Origin: Metarhizium brunneum
Taxonomy: Eukaryota; Ascomycota; Sordariomycetes; Hypocreales; Clavicipitaceae
Assembly: GCF_013426205.1 (NCBI RefSeq)
Contig: NC_089424.1
Coordinates: 3,720,001-3,784,000, forward strand
DNA: 64,000 nucleotides
Direction of reading: 5' to 3'
The notes below the pieces were generated by a model. That model ran no database searches, was not told the DNA's origin, and saw only the letters and a list, made by a program, of their open reading frames with translations. The position numbers and the translations under genes are program-made. Positions 31,675 to 42,771 of this stretch are shown here, one piece after another (the stretch's first letter is position 1; each line of letters opens with the position of its first letter).

Positions 31675-32824
31675 ATGACGCCAAGGCCTACTCCCCGGCT
31701 CAACCGAGCCATTATCCAGTCAGAGCACGGCGGCACGCTGACGCAGACATTCGCCAGGGAGGTGCCGTCTCCGGGTCCGAACCAGGTCCTTGTCAGGACA
31801 GCCGCAGTAGCCCTCAACCCCAGTGACTGGAAGATGTTGTCGGCGTGTCCCTGCCCCGGCGCCGGCTGCGGATCCGACTACGCCGGGCGCGTCGTGAGGC
31901 TGGGCAGCTGCGTCACTCACCTCGCCCAAGGCGACAGGGTATCTGGTGCCGTTCACGCGAACAACCCCGTCGATCCGTCGTCCGGGGCCTATGCCGAGTA
32001 CAGCGCCGTCGACGCCAGCCAGCTATGGAAGATTCCGGATGCCATGCCGTGGACCGATGCCGTGGCAATCGGGCTGTGCGGCATCGGGACGGTAGGCATG
32101 GCGGCATGGCAGAACCTCGAGTTGCCAGGGACTCCCGAGGAGCCGAGCTCCAAGTCTGAGTTTGTCTTTGTCCACGGGGGAAGCACTGCGATTGGAACAA
32201 TGGCAATTCAGCTCCTGAAGCTGTGGGTAGACTTTGACTGCGCAATGAGGCCGTGGCCGCATCTTATAATATCCTGCTTCGTCTAGATTGGGGTTTCGGG
32301 TGCTGGCGTCGTGCTCGCCGCACAACTTCGGGCTGGTGGAAGGCTTTGGGGCGGAAAAGGCATTCGACTATACTTCTCCCACCGCTGCCGAGGACATTCG
32401 CGCGTACACAGCCAACAGCCTCGAGTACGTGATGGATATTATTGCCGATGCGAAGTCGCTCAAGCTGTGCTACGCAGCCATGGGTCGGGTGGGAGGCCGG
32501 TACGTCCAGTTCGAGTTCGTGCCGGATGAACTCGCGGCGCTTCGGAAGACGATCAAGGCGAGCTGGGTTCTTGGCATACGCCTGACTGGCGGCGAGATTG
32601 TCCTCGACAAAGGCTGCGGGTATCCCGCCAACGCAGAGCTGAGAGACTGGGGGCGCCGTCTGTTCCGGCGCGTGGAGAGCTGGGTGCGCGAGGGCAAGAT
32701 TCGGTCTCATCCCAGTATCGTCCATGAGGATGGGCTGGATGGCATAATTGACGGCGTGGAGAGGCTGCGTCGGCGCGAGGTATCAGGGTGCAAGCTCGTA
32801 TATGTGATTGATCGGAGTGCATGA
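31675..32824 (+). CDS. trans-acting enoyl reductase for a PKS-NRPS
   Basis: Exons 31675-32222 and 32287-32824, joined across a 64-bp intron (GTGGGT...TCTAG), give 361 residues. It is a medium-chain dehydrogenase/reductase without zinc: VALNPSDWKM near the start, CGSDYAGRVV, the cofactor loop FVHGGSTAIGTMAIQL, CSPHNF, and a C-terminal GKIRSHPS...DGLDGIIDGVERLR segment. This is the LovC/CcsC/RAP1 type, which reduces the growing polyketide in trans because the hybrid synthase has an inactive or missing ER domain. Length and motifs are complete. A four-codon upstream ORF (ATG at 31664) ends overlapping the start codon. The neighbours give the role: partner of the now broken PKS-NRPS. Confidence 0.9.
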
Positions 32825-32974
32825 GAGTCACGCGGCAGCGAGACGAAAAGCCCTTGATTCACCGCAAAGCAAGAATCAACGCCTACTATTGCCCCCTTTG
32901 AACTTGACACTAGTTTAGTTTTGGGAAATCACCACGTTAGGAAATAAAGACAACGTTATAGGACAGACTCCCTT

Positions 32975-33970
32975 CTAGCCCTGCAGTAGTTCCTTGATAC
33001 TCGTCAAGTTTTCCTGGATTGAATCTACCAGCGAGCTGCCTGATTTTGCCGGACCACCTCCCCCCTGGGCCATAACGACCTTCAACAGACGCGACAATTC
33101 GACGGTGCTGAGTATTCCCGTCGATGCGGTCCGCCCGAAAAGACGGTACTCGGCCGGAAGACCGAGCAGCTTCTCCATGGCATTGATCTGATGCTCCATA
33201 ATTTGCACGAGAACCTTGATGTACAAGTATCCCTTGATAGAAGGCAGGCCGCTGATCCGCAGCTCAATGGCCGTCTGGAAAAAGCCAACCACGTCCTGCA
33301 GCTGCCGTAGCGACTGGAGCATCCGATTGGTGATGGCGTCGTAGAGCCGCAAGAGTTGGAGGTAGCAAGAGAGGATCAAGAGCACCGCAGGCGTGCCAAC
33401 GGGTCCCGTGTTGGCCGAACAAGAGTCGTCTTGCCGTAGCGGTGGCCCGTTGGGCAGTGAGTCTGCCGCGTCGGCACCCAAACTCCCACTTTCCGAGCTG
33501 AATAGCGAAGGCGTAGGCATGTACGACGAGGAAGACGTGCAAAATCGTTCCAAAATCCCCGTGAACTCCGAGGTGCTCTGCAGAACCTGGGCTGCGGGAT
33601 TCTCTTGCGTTTCGTGGATCTTGTCGATGCAAGGATACTCTCCGGCCGGGTTCTTGGGATGGCAACGGACGCGGTAGATTTGAATCGTGATTATCTGCAT
33701 GAGACGCGCAAGGTTGATCAAGACGTCTCCGGACTCAGGGGACTCGGAGAGCAGAGCCGCGTCCCCCTCGCGCCCATCAGCGGCGTCATCGTAGGCGCCC
33801 TCGCTATCCACGTCCATTCCCAGCTCTATTGCGCTGTGCCGGTTGCCATTGTGCGAGTACTGTGGTGCCTCTTCAGGCATGGCCTCGTGAGCCCTGGCCT
33901 GGTCTCCGGTCCCCAGCCCAGCTAGCGGATCTAGCACGTCGTCGATGAAGAATTTCCGCACCGCGATCAC
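32975..33970 (-). pseudogene. AflR-like transcription factor lacking its Zn2Cys6 domain
   Basis: An open frame of about 331 codons reads as the C-terminal regulatory half of a cluster-type C6 factor: LLSESPESGD, INLARLMQIITIQIY, an acidic Ser-rich linker, then VLLILSCYLQLLRLYDAITNRML and SIKGYLYIKVLVQIMEHQINAMEKLLGLP. These are family features of the AflR/LovE/BC2-type regulators that control PKS-NRPS clusters. The N-terminal zinc cluster (six Cys) should be encoded at higher coordinates, but a stop sits right before the frame, and no Cys-rich exon is visible through 34.4 kb. The frame begins with GTG; the first ATG is 30 codons in. It is therefore a truncated gene. It could still be translated as a DNA-binding-less protein, but cannot act as a normal activator. 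Confidence 0.75.
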
Positions 33971-34764
33971 CTAGAATCTTACCATTAAGCTATCCCATAA
34001 CCGCTTGTGAGCGCTACTCGTGAACAGAAACGAGAAATCTTGAGGCACAAGAACTAGCGCCAGATTCCTGCCGTGCGACTAATTACGTGGGGATTAGGCA
34101 ATCAAAGAGGCGAAAAACTTAGTGGTTAGAAAGTTTAGGCACGTCGCATAGGAGACGGAACAGATGAAGTTTGGCTGCGTGGGCACGAAGAGGCGCACAT
34201 TGGGGTAGATCGCGGATGGTGAAATTACATACCGTTACTAGATTCTTAATTTCCGTTGGCTTGTATGCGTTCTGTGCTTTCTTGACAATCGTTGTTTGGC
34301 GACAGGACCGATGCCAGTGATTATCAGAAGGGCAAGACTGTTAATAGTATTCATCTACCTCGCAGGTTTAGTGAGCGCCTGGCCAGTTCCTTCCATGTCT
34401 TGTTGTTGGAGTGTGCGCGCTAAGGCTAACATGCGTCAAGGTATTTTCTGAAGGTAACTGGATCACGCCGAGGGTTGTGAGTAACTTCCTCTCTGATTGC
34501 ACGGGTACATGAAGAATTAATGCCAAGTTGGTTACAAGCACCTCCTCTACTTCTAGACTGCTTTTTCTCCATGTTCGGCGGGCATTGCACACAGTGCCTG
34601 CACAATCAAGACTGGTGGCGGCGCGTGTAACCGCGAGACGGAGGCGAGATCAACCACTGCGTTCGCGACGGCGTGGCATAACTGCCCGGCGCGTTGGGTC
34701 CAAACACCCGCGTCACTTTGCTCTATGGGGACAAAAAATATTTAATTTACGCTGCGGCTCCTTG
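33971..34764. other. intergenic, no zinc-cluster exon
   Basis: I searched both strands for the missing Zn2Cys6 domain or other exons and found none. A short minus-strand frame (34592-34368) has no motif. Confidence 0.45.
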
Positions 34765-37700
34765 CTATTTCTTCACTCTTAAGCAGTCATCGAGATCCCT
34801 CTGACTTCTTCGCGTAGACGGATGGTCTTTGCCTAGCACCTTCTCCTTTAGCTGGAGTATTTGCCGATATATCTGCTCGGCCGCCTCATACTTCTCTAGA
34901 TTTAAGAGCGTATTTGCAACGTTCTTCATACTAAATAGTGTATCCGGATGGTCCTTACCTAGCACCTTCTCCCTCAGCTGGAGTGTCTGCCAATGAATCT
35001 GCTCGGCCTCCTCATACTTCCCGGTTTTTGAAAGCACAATCGCGACGTTCATCATACTTGTTAGTGTGTTTGGATGGTCCTTGCCTAGCACCTTCTCGTA
35101 TAGCCGGAGTGTCTGCCAATGCATTTGCTCGGCCTCCTCATACTTCCCTATATTCCTAAACATAAGTGCGAGGTTATTCATGCTGGAAAGTGTGGACGGA
35201 TGCTCTTTGCCTAGCACCTTCTCGTATAGCCGGAGTGTCTGACAATACATTTTCTCGGCCTCCTTATACTTCCCTAGATCCAAGAGCACACCTGCAAGGT
35301 TATTCATGCTGTCAAGTGTAGACGGATGCTCTTTGCCTAGTACCTTCTCCCTCAGCTGAAGTGTCTGATAATACATCTGCTCGGCCTCCTTATCCTTCTC
35401 TAGAATTGAGAGCATATTTGCGAGGTTATTCATGCTGGAAAGTGTGGACGGATGCTCTTTGCCTAGCACCTTCTCACGAAGCTGGAGGCTCTGCTGGTGC
35501 AGTTGCTTGGCCTTCTGATATTGTCCTAGTAAGTAATAACTTTCGGCCACATTAAATAAAAGGCTAGCATCCACCTTTCCACCTTCAAGGTGCTCCCGAA
35601 ACTCCAGCGCGGCTTGTGCGTGGGGTAGATATTTCATCCACATGTCCCTGTTCTTATGCTTCGGAAACGGAAACGCTTGATCAAGCCGCTGTATCGCAGA
35701 CGATACATAGCTCTCCAGTCCCTTGTTCTCTAGCCAGTTTTGCATCGCCAGACGCACAAGCCGGTGCATGTCAAATGAATCTCGTCCTTCACGTTGCGTA
35801 ATAAATGCATATGCCTTTAGCGTGCCGATTGCCTCCAAGGCTTTTATTTTCCTAGCCGTTGGTAAAAGAGACTTCGGGATGTCTTTCTCCGCTAGAAGAC
35901 TTATGAACTTCAGGTACTCCGCCGCTAGTGGATTATGCCTTGAGATGTGGTGAAATGAAATAAGCCATGTTGTGGCCACTGGATTTGGAATCTCCTTGTA
36001 TCGATGTGGGTCATCAAAGTCTCTACCTAGAAGATCGATCATGTCCTCGCGCTCAGACTCACAAAGCTCGAGGTACTCTGAAGTTAATATCTGGTTCTTG
36101 TCCATGTATGCGGATGCCTGCCTGATTGCCAGCGGCAGGTATGCTAGAAAATCAAGTAGCCTCTCGGTGCTTTTCGTGTCGCTCCTCTGGCTTTCGTTCA
36201 ACCCTTTCCGTAGCAGATCAAAGGCTTCGCTCCTGTCCATTTCTGGTACGGGGACAATGCCGCTCTTATGGACAACGAGCTTCACGGCGGCCTCGTGATT
36301 CCGCGTTGTAAACAGGATGGAGCCCTTTCGACTAAATGGGAGATAGTCTGACAGTCTAGTGACGCCAAAGAGCAACGTAATATCATCGGCATTATCAACA
36401 ACCAGGAGCCAGCTGCCAATGCTGTCGTCACTTAGCGCAGTTTTAACAAGCCGTTTAATGTCAGCATTTTCTTCGTTAATGCCCTTAATCTTCATATGTT
36501 TGCCGATATCATGGTAAGCGTTTTCAAAGGTGTTTACGTCCACGGCCGGAACCCAGAAAATGGAGCAGTCCGGGTGCTCTTCATGAACACGGTAGACGGC
36601 CTCTAGTGCGATTTGCGTCTTGCCGATCCCCCCGAGGCCTTCGACGGCGGTTCTCTGACAATCGTCCTTATTCGTGCCAGGCCAGATTCTCCCCAGAAGC
36701 TTTGATAAAATCGTTTCCCTGCCAACGAAGCTCTGATTCCTTCCAAACGGGACGAGAAAATGGCACGGCGGTTCCTCCACAACCACGCCCCGACGTTTGT
36801 CTGTTTGGATGTATCGTTCTAGAATCGCCTTCGCTGCCGATGCGGATGCTGCCGCTGCAAAATCCTGCCACTTCTTGTTCTTGTGGCAGTCGGCATAATC
36901 GCACACGCCCTTGACCACGATACATGGCACTTCTTCCCATGCTCCAGCTCCCTCCATCTCAAACGCAATAACGCCTTCTTTCTGGAAGATGCTATCCCGG
37001 TCCTCTCCTGACTTCATCACCGTATCGCCGGAGGCAACAGTCCCAGTATAGATGGCAGGGTCTTGCGCCTCGTTGTTACCACCTTGCTCCAACTTCCGTC
37101 TCGCCTTTAGTCGATTCCTCTTTACTAGGTATCTCTCATCGCACCCCAAATCGTTGCAGGCCGAGGCAAGAGCCCCAGCACAGACTGGGTCTGTCCTTCC
37201 ATGACAATTGCTGCAGATGCACGCCGGCGAGATGCGGTGTTTATGGCGATAGCCTGACTCGAACAGTTTATCCTCGGCCGTGCCGGGATATTTATATCTA
37301 GTCCGATGGTCCCCAGCCTTTGCCTGGAGCTGTCTGAGAAAATGAGAAGTCTTTTTTTGAAGTCCGTCTCCGCCCAAGTCCGTCTCGAATGTTGCTAACA
37401 AGGTACGGATATTTTTGTTGTGTTTGCTTAGATTGCCTTCGGTCTTGTCCTTGCGCGCGAACCCATCTGGATATTTCCTTCCAAAGTCGTATTGAATAAC
37501 AGTCTTGCTAATAATGACGTCTCCCAGCAAGATCTCATCTCGGTTATAATAAGGCGCGCCGCCACAGATGCCCGCCAGGAGCACTAGTCGTAGAGCGACG
37601 TAGCTCGATCGCATGCTGGCGGCTGCGGCAGCAGCGCTGACTTTGCCCATGCCAGGCAACAGCGCCAGTACAACGCTATGCTTGCCAATGCGACCAGTCT

Positions 37701-37857
37701 TGTAGGCATTATCGTCACTGGCTGCTCTCCCGAATTGGTCTCCATCTCCGTCCCAGAACTCGTCAAAGAGGAGGGCTACCGCATTATACTCGAGTGGTAA
37801 AGCGCAAATAATCGCGATCTCAAAGTCTTCGCGGCAGGAGGGTCGTAGAGCCGTCAT
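34765..37857 (-). CDS. NLR-type receptor: PNP/UDP phosphorylase-like, NB-ARC/NACHT-like, six TPRs
   Basis: One intron-free exon of 1030 residues. Residues about 12-350 form a nucleoside-phosphorylase/nucleosidase-like domain (IICALPLEYNAV, LLAGICGGAP, FEMEGAG at 299-305, CDYAD at 319-323, so the catalytic acidic residues are kept), with a Cys-rich insert at 212-240. The NTPase follows: Walker A GLGGIGKT at 407-414 and Walker B LLVVDNADD at 484-492. From about 765 to 1016 there are six TPR units of exactly 42 residues, each ending EKVLGK[E/D]HP. This is the classic fungal PNP-NB-ARC-TPR architecture linked to self/non-self recognition and heterokaryon incompatibility. Related bacterial proteins with a PNP effector act in phage defence. 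It is intact, cytosolic and beside, but functionally separate from, the metabolite cluster. Confidence 0.93.
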   Translation of the reverse strand: MTALRPSCREDFEIAIICALPLEYNAVALLFDEFWDGDGDQFGRAASDDNAYKTGRIGKHSVVLALLPGMGKVSAAAAAASMRSSYVALRLVLLAGICGGAPYYNRDEILLGDVIISKTVIQYDFGRKYPDGFARKDKTEGNLSKHNKNIRTLLATFETDLGGDGLQKKTSHFLRQLQAKAGDHRTRYKYPGTAEDKLFESGYRHKHRISPACICSNCHGRTDPVCAGALASACNDLGCDERYLVKRNRLKARRKLEQGGNNEAQDPAIYTGTVASGDTVMKSGEDRDSIFQKEGVIAFEMEGAGAWEEVPCIVVKGVCDYADCHKNKKWQDFAAAASASAAKAILERYIQTDKRRGVVVEEPPCHFLVPFGRNQSFVGRETILSKLLGRIWPGTNKDDCQRTAVEGLGGIGKTQIALEAVYRVHEEHPDCSIFWVPAVDVNTFENAYHDIGKHMKIKGINEENADIKRLVKTALSDDSIGSWLLVVDNADDITLLFGVTRLSDYLPFSRKGSILFTTRNHEAAVKLVVHKSGIVPVPEMDRSEAFDLLRKGLNESQRSDTKSTERLLDFLAYLPLAIRQASAYMDKNQILTSEYLELCESEREDMIDLLGRDFDDPHRYKEIPNPVATTWLISFHHISRHNPLAAEYLKFISLLAEKDIPKSLLPTARKIKALEAIGTLKAYAFITQREGRDSFDMHRLVRLAMQNWLENKGLESYVSSAIQRLDQAFPFPKHKNRDMWMKYLPHAQAALEFREHLEGGKVDASLLFNVAESYYLLGQYQKAKQLHQQSLQLREKVLGKEHPSTLSSMNNLANMLSILEKDKEAEQMYYQTLQLREKVLGKEHPSTLDSMNNLAGVLLDLGKYKEAEKMYCQTLRLYEKVLGKEHPSTLSSMNNLALMFRNIGKYEEAEQMHWQTLRLYEKVLGKDHPNTLTSMMNVAIVLSKTGKYEEAEQIHWQTLQLREKVLGKDHPDTLFSMKNVANTLLNLEKYEAAEQIYRQILQLKEKVLGKDHPSTRRSQRDLDDCLRVKK

Positions 37858-38881
37858 TGTAACGGTGCTCGCGATCGCCAGGAATGCGCTGCTTCGAAAT
37901 TTGTCGTTGAATTAGTGCCTGCTTATTGCATTTCATTCCCTCTCCCATGCTTCTGAGCATCGACTGTAAGGTCTCGTCGTCGAAAATGCTGCAACTATGG
38001 ATGAATTGTGCAACTTTGGGGGTTGGGAATTCTGGCATCGCATGCTTTTAATCATGCTCCGCAAGACTATTCCACATCGTCGATGGGATGATACTGAGCT
38101 TACTCAGATGGGTTGTGCATTGATGCCTGATTTGGCCCCCGAACTTAGCAACCTGGATACCTCAGGCATACATAGGTGGCGCCGCCTAATAATCTCGACA
38201 GGTACATACGCCCAAGTGGATCACTCAGCCGCACCTCACGGCTCCGACCGTAGGCTGCATAATGTATCAGAGCAGTTTGATATAATTGTCAAAGGAGGAT
38301 GACCAACCGGTTGCCATGCCGTCTACAACCCGATATACCACTTAGCTAGCCACGAATAGTCAATGAGTTACCTGTGGGTCCCGGACCGGGTGGCGCTGAC
38401 AAGGAGCGCTGGGGGGGGCCGACCAAAGTCAGCCCCGGCGCTTCGCAAGTCGTCCTCCAAAAGCGGCATCCCATCCTCCAAAAATTAAATGCCATGACGC
38501 TTGACCTCCATAATTGGAGGCACATTTGCGGTGAACCTGTACTTTTGTCGTAATGAACAGTTGCAGTGTCACGGTTGCGGATAGAACCAATATGCGTAGA
38601 TCGACAGTAGATATTTGGAAGCCACCTCAGCTACCCGCGTGTCCTAGTGGCCCTCAGAGACAACGACCTAGCCTGGTACAGTACCACTGTCATTGCCATG
38701 GGTAGATAGAAACTGACTGAGATACCCCAGCTTTGTGAATGACACTTCCCCCAGGCGATCCGGCTATGCCTCCTCGCAAACTGGCTGAACAGACAAGGGC
38801 GCTAATAAAACGCCTCTTTCCTTCCTCTAATACCCATCCCCTCCATCAATAAGGAGACTCAATTCCATAATCTATCGTCTA
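37858..38881. other. no gene seen
   Basis: Upstream region of the NLR gene. There is a G run (about 38410-38420) and no supportable coding sequence. Confidence 0.4.
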
Positions 38882-39390
38882 CTAAGACGACACACCACAA
38901 GTGTCATTCTCAAATGCCAGCAGCTTCGTCGCCTGCGGCAGACCCTCGAATGTGCTGCCAGCATCGGGGACAGCAAAAGGTTCCATGGCCACAAGGTCAA
39001 CATCTCTGCCTAGTTGGGTCAAATTTTCCAGCTGGCCAAAAGCATCGGCCACGTTCCCAGCAGGAACCGAAATCTCCGAACCAGTTTCGACGCCGTATGC
39101 GAGGCGGCTAACGCGCACGACTCCATTTCCGCACTGGCCATCCATAAGCTCATTTCTGCAAATAGTTGCTGCCTCTCTGCGATTAACGAGTCCATCACCA
39201 TCTGCGACGACATGCTTGGAGAGTTTGCCGGGATCCACCGAGCGCAACGAAGGAATGACGGCCACCAGGTCCTGTTTAGTGTAAGCACTCTGTTGTTTGA
39301 GAATGTTCAACGACTAGTCTCGACTTATGGAAGATGGCCCACCTGTACGCTTTCTTTTGAAAGCCTCGCCCCGCGATCGCTCGAAAACAT
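38882..39390 (-). CDS. unrecognised two-exon protein
   Basis: Exon 2 (39271-38882) is a 129-codon frame that reads as genuine protein (VIPSLRSVDPGKLS, ELMDGQCGNGVVRVSRLAYG, LVAMEPFAVPDAGSTFEG). It is preceded by an acceptor CTAAACAG. A candidate first exon (39390-39343) begins with ATG and joins across a 71-bp intron starting GTGGGC, in phase, for 145 residues. The intron and start are inferred. No signal peptide is present and I do not recognise the family. The three Cys and the even length could suit a small single-domain protein, or it may be the 3' part of a gene whose 5' end is lost. Confidence 0.4.
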
Positions 39391-41487
39391 GGTGGAAAAG
39401 TCCTAGTGGCGATGACAGAAATACGTAGGACAGAGTTTGCGGGTTGAGAAAGTCGGTAGTACTTCAGGCAACTCGGCTTAAACGCGATGACGGCCCCAAC
39501 AATTAACGGCCTTGTCTAGTTTCCCAGCTGTCTACCAGGGTTGGAGTACGGGGATAGGGTCAATATATCAAAGCTACATGTAGTTCTCACATTGACATCT
39601 GGTGCAGCTTCCTGGGCTCACGGATCTCCAATATCAGTAACCAACGGCAACAAAGACAATAAATTAATTGACAGTATATTATATTAATTCAATGTCACTT
39701 GCTCTGCATCCCGTCTCACAAATAATAAAACTTAATAACAAGGCGTCGGTTTATTCACTGAACGCCATTTACAGTTAAAGTGCTGACTACATAATATCCG
39801 TGCTTTTCAATGTTGTCTTGTAATATCGATTGGGACCTATATGCTGTGGCGTTTTGTCCTCGCGCCGGTCATGGACCCATGGTAAACGTCCGGTCAATTC
39901 AATGTTGAAACTTGCAGTTGACATCTGGTGAGATGCTGCAGCGGCGGGGCCTCCATCAGGTGCCGACGGAACATCTGATTGATCGAATATTCGATATCGG
40001 CGTGCTGAGGTGACTGTCTCCCGGCGGGGTTAACAACATTGAATTGACCAGAGCAGACTTGACAGTGCTGAGAGGGTCACGCTTAACGGGGAGTTGCAAG
40101 CGGCCAGACAGACGCGGTCTTTATACTTGCCCAAATTATAAACCTCTTTAGTATCCTCTACAGTTATGCCGACAGCCAGCATGGCTCCCTTCTTATGACA
40201 TGTTGAGCAATGCGGCCGGATCAAGCAGCCTTAGGTGGGATCACGCCAACAAACGCGCCAAGGCGAAAATCCGCCCTGTCAGCGGCAGCTCCGGGATAGA
40301 AGAGGAACCTGTTCCGACTTACTTGTGATCCCATCACAAACGTAACGTCGCTTCTGAGTTCCGTTTGCATTATTTACAAGGAGAATAGGGTGATTATACG
40401 CTTTTGTTAGCGTGATACTAGTAGACCAGGGGCATACTTGGGGGTATGCCAACATTGAACCAACTGTAGGCCTTGAACGTACTCAGGCTGCCTAACTCGG
40501 GAGAAACTCTCCCGAGGTCGGGTTTGGTGCCGAAACCAGGTTAGGCTATTAGCCTAGTCATAGCCTGTGTGTGGCCTAGTTGGAGATGCCCCTTGTAAAA
40601 AACTAAACCAGATCTCTTCCCAATTGTCAATCTAGGCATAGTACCTCTACTTCAGATGGCTAGGCCGGCCCACTTCACGCCGAGCCACAAACAAAGCCGG
40701 CCATGTGGTATGGAAATGCCCGGCAGTCCCACTTCATGCCGAGCCGCAAACAAGGCCCAAATGACTGAACCGATCTCGTCCCGACTACCGCTTTAGGCAT
40801 GGTCCTTCCGTTCTTGGGTATTTCCACACGCCCCGCTTGCAGTGGCACTCATGCTCGGTTTACATGGCGACTTCTTCTTCCCTTCCCCTTTATACTACTC
40901 GTTTATTGCTGGACATCTGATGCAGCTTCGCATGGTTCCATAATCAATATGTATTCCGCATAAAATTAAAATACAACATATTTTCTTGACGATTGCCTCC
41001 TTCCGGGTCACGGGCTACGGCTGACGCTGTGTACCCGACTTGCTAAGTTGTGACGCAGCAACTAGATGGTGGCTAGTTCGAGGACAGCCTCGAGCTTGAC
41101 ATCCCCCTTTCCTTAGCCGAGATAGGTTGAGCTGCTGTCTCGTCATCATATGAGCGCCGTGCAACTGTCTCTCACAATATGAAACTGAGCAACTTACAGT
41201 TTCGCATAACTAATGGAATGAATTGCATGGGATACTTTGTATAGCACGGCGGTCAATATTTACTTTAAACCCAGCTAAAAGGTTATACCTAAACATATTA
41301 TAACCCAGCATCTTCAACGAATACGAGAGAAGATAGGCTGCAAGGAGCTCCCCTAGCAATACGACCTAATATTAAAGTACTAGGAGACGGTGTACTTGTT
41401 TATCAGAGCAGTGTAATAACCCTTGGTAAAGGAAGCAAACCCCAAATTTGCTGCTATTCACTTATTGCATCCTGCAATATATCTTCC
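39391..41487. other. gene-free stretch
   Basis: Nothing supportable was found. A 64-codon frame (40224-40030) is likely chance. An imperfect repeat occurs: CCCACTTCA(C/T)GCCGAGCC(A/G)CAAACAA at about 40669-40695 and 40728-40754. Confidence 0.4.
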
Positions 41488-42771
41488 TCAGAGATTCTTG
41501 GCGGCCCATCCCAGCCGGTTATTACCGGCGTCGAATACAACAAATGCTGCCTTTAACGCGACATCGCCAAAAATGCTAACGCCATAACCCGAACTGCTCT
41601 GCAGACCACCGAAGCATGTCTTGCCAGAGTCATTAGTTGCCTGGTAGTTCATATACGACCCAGGGATGGTGATGGTAGAGTTCCCCACCCAGAATGAAAA
41701 GCTGGGGAGGGTAGTAGAGCAGCCAAAAGTATAACCACGTTCTGACTCGTCATAGCTAGCACCCTTGACCTTAGAATAGTAGGCCTTAACAACATTGTCT
41801 GGAAGTAGAAGCAGGGTAGCGCCAGTATCAATAATACCAGAAATTGATAAGTTCGTAAAACTTCCGTCACCGACAGCAAAGCCAGGGGAGGTAAAGCCCC
41901 ACCCGCCAATAGTACTATCAACCGAGGTATAAGCGATAAGTCCAGTATGCGCAGAGGAATCAATATATCCAAAGTTATACTTCCCGTCTATACTTGTAGT
42001 TAGCACGGGGGCTGTAATACTTTACGTAGGCTCATTAAACGTACCTGCTTGATGCTTAAGGTCGACCGTAAATAATGGTGCATCCAACGTGGCCTTCGCA
42101 TTATCGAAAAATGTCTGCTGCTTTTGAGGCTTAATCCTGTTGGCCTTGCTAAATGCCAGGCCGAGTATTCCAGAAGCAGCCAAACTTCTGCTAAGGTATG
42201 CTGATATATTCTTGGCAGACGCAAATGCCTGTGACTTAACAGACAAGCCACCGACGGTGACGATGTCCGTATAGACGTCACCGCTTACGCTGGTCCCATT
42301 ATCAGCGTATTCAATGCTCCAAGAGGCACCACTCATCCGTTTCGACGTCGAGCTTTTCTTGGGGTCATATGGAATTTGACCTTTGACCTCGTTGGAAGCT
42401 GTCTCATTGCTAAACACCCAGAAATCAGCAGAGCCTGTGTCAAATATCAGGTTAAGCGTTTGTGGTGGTGTGCCAATCTGTACTGGAGCGAGGTACGCCT
42501 GATCGTGTTTGTTGGGGGTATTTGTAACTGAGCCCGTCTCTCTCTTCTGTTGAATTCTGGTAACAGCGTCGGCAATATCCTGGGGTACAGGCTTGTCGAG
42601 TTTATTGTAAGCCTTGGCCAAAGCGAGTGGCCCATTACGCTCGAAGTTGACGTTGTGTTTTGCTGTAATTGAAAACTTTCCATTTTTAGATGGAAAGGAT
42701 TCCTTTGGCGCACCTGCAGCAAGACTGCTGGCGGCCACAAGGGAGACAAGAAATCGGCCGAAGGTTTGCAT
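41488..42771 (-). CDS. secreted pepsin-family (A1) aspartic protease
   Basis: Exons 42771-42045 and 41987-41488, with a 57-bp intron (GTACGT...GTATAG, GCTAAC branch), give 408 residues. A signal peptide and a propeptide of about 70 residues are followed by the mature enzyme from about residue 90: first catalytic motif DTGSADFW (Asp111) and second motif IIDTGATLLLLP (Asp296), with GDVYTD and the C-terminal FGDVALKAAFVVFD. It acts outside the cell on proteins, usually at acid pH. In the second motif the residue after Gly is Ala (DTGA), where most fungal pepsins have Thr or Ser. The enzyme is otherwise normal in length and complete. It lies in a gene-poor stretch. Confidence 0.9.
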
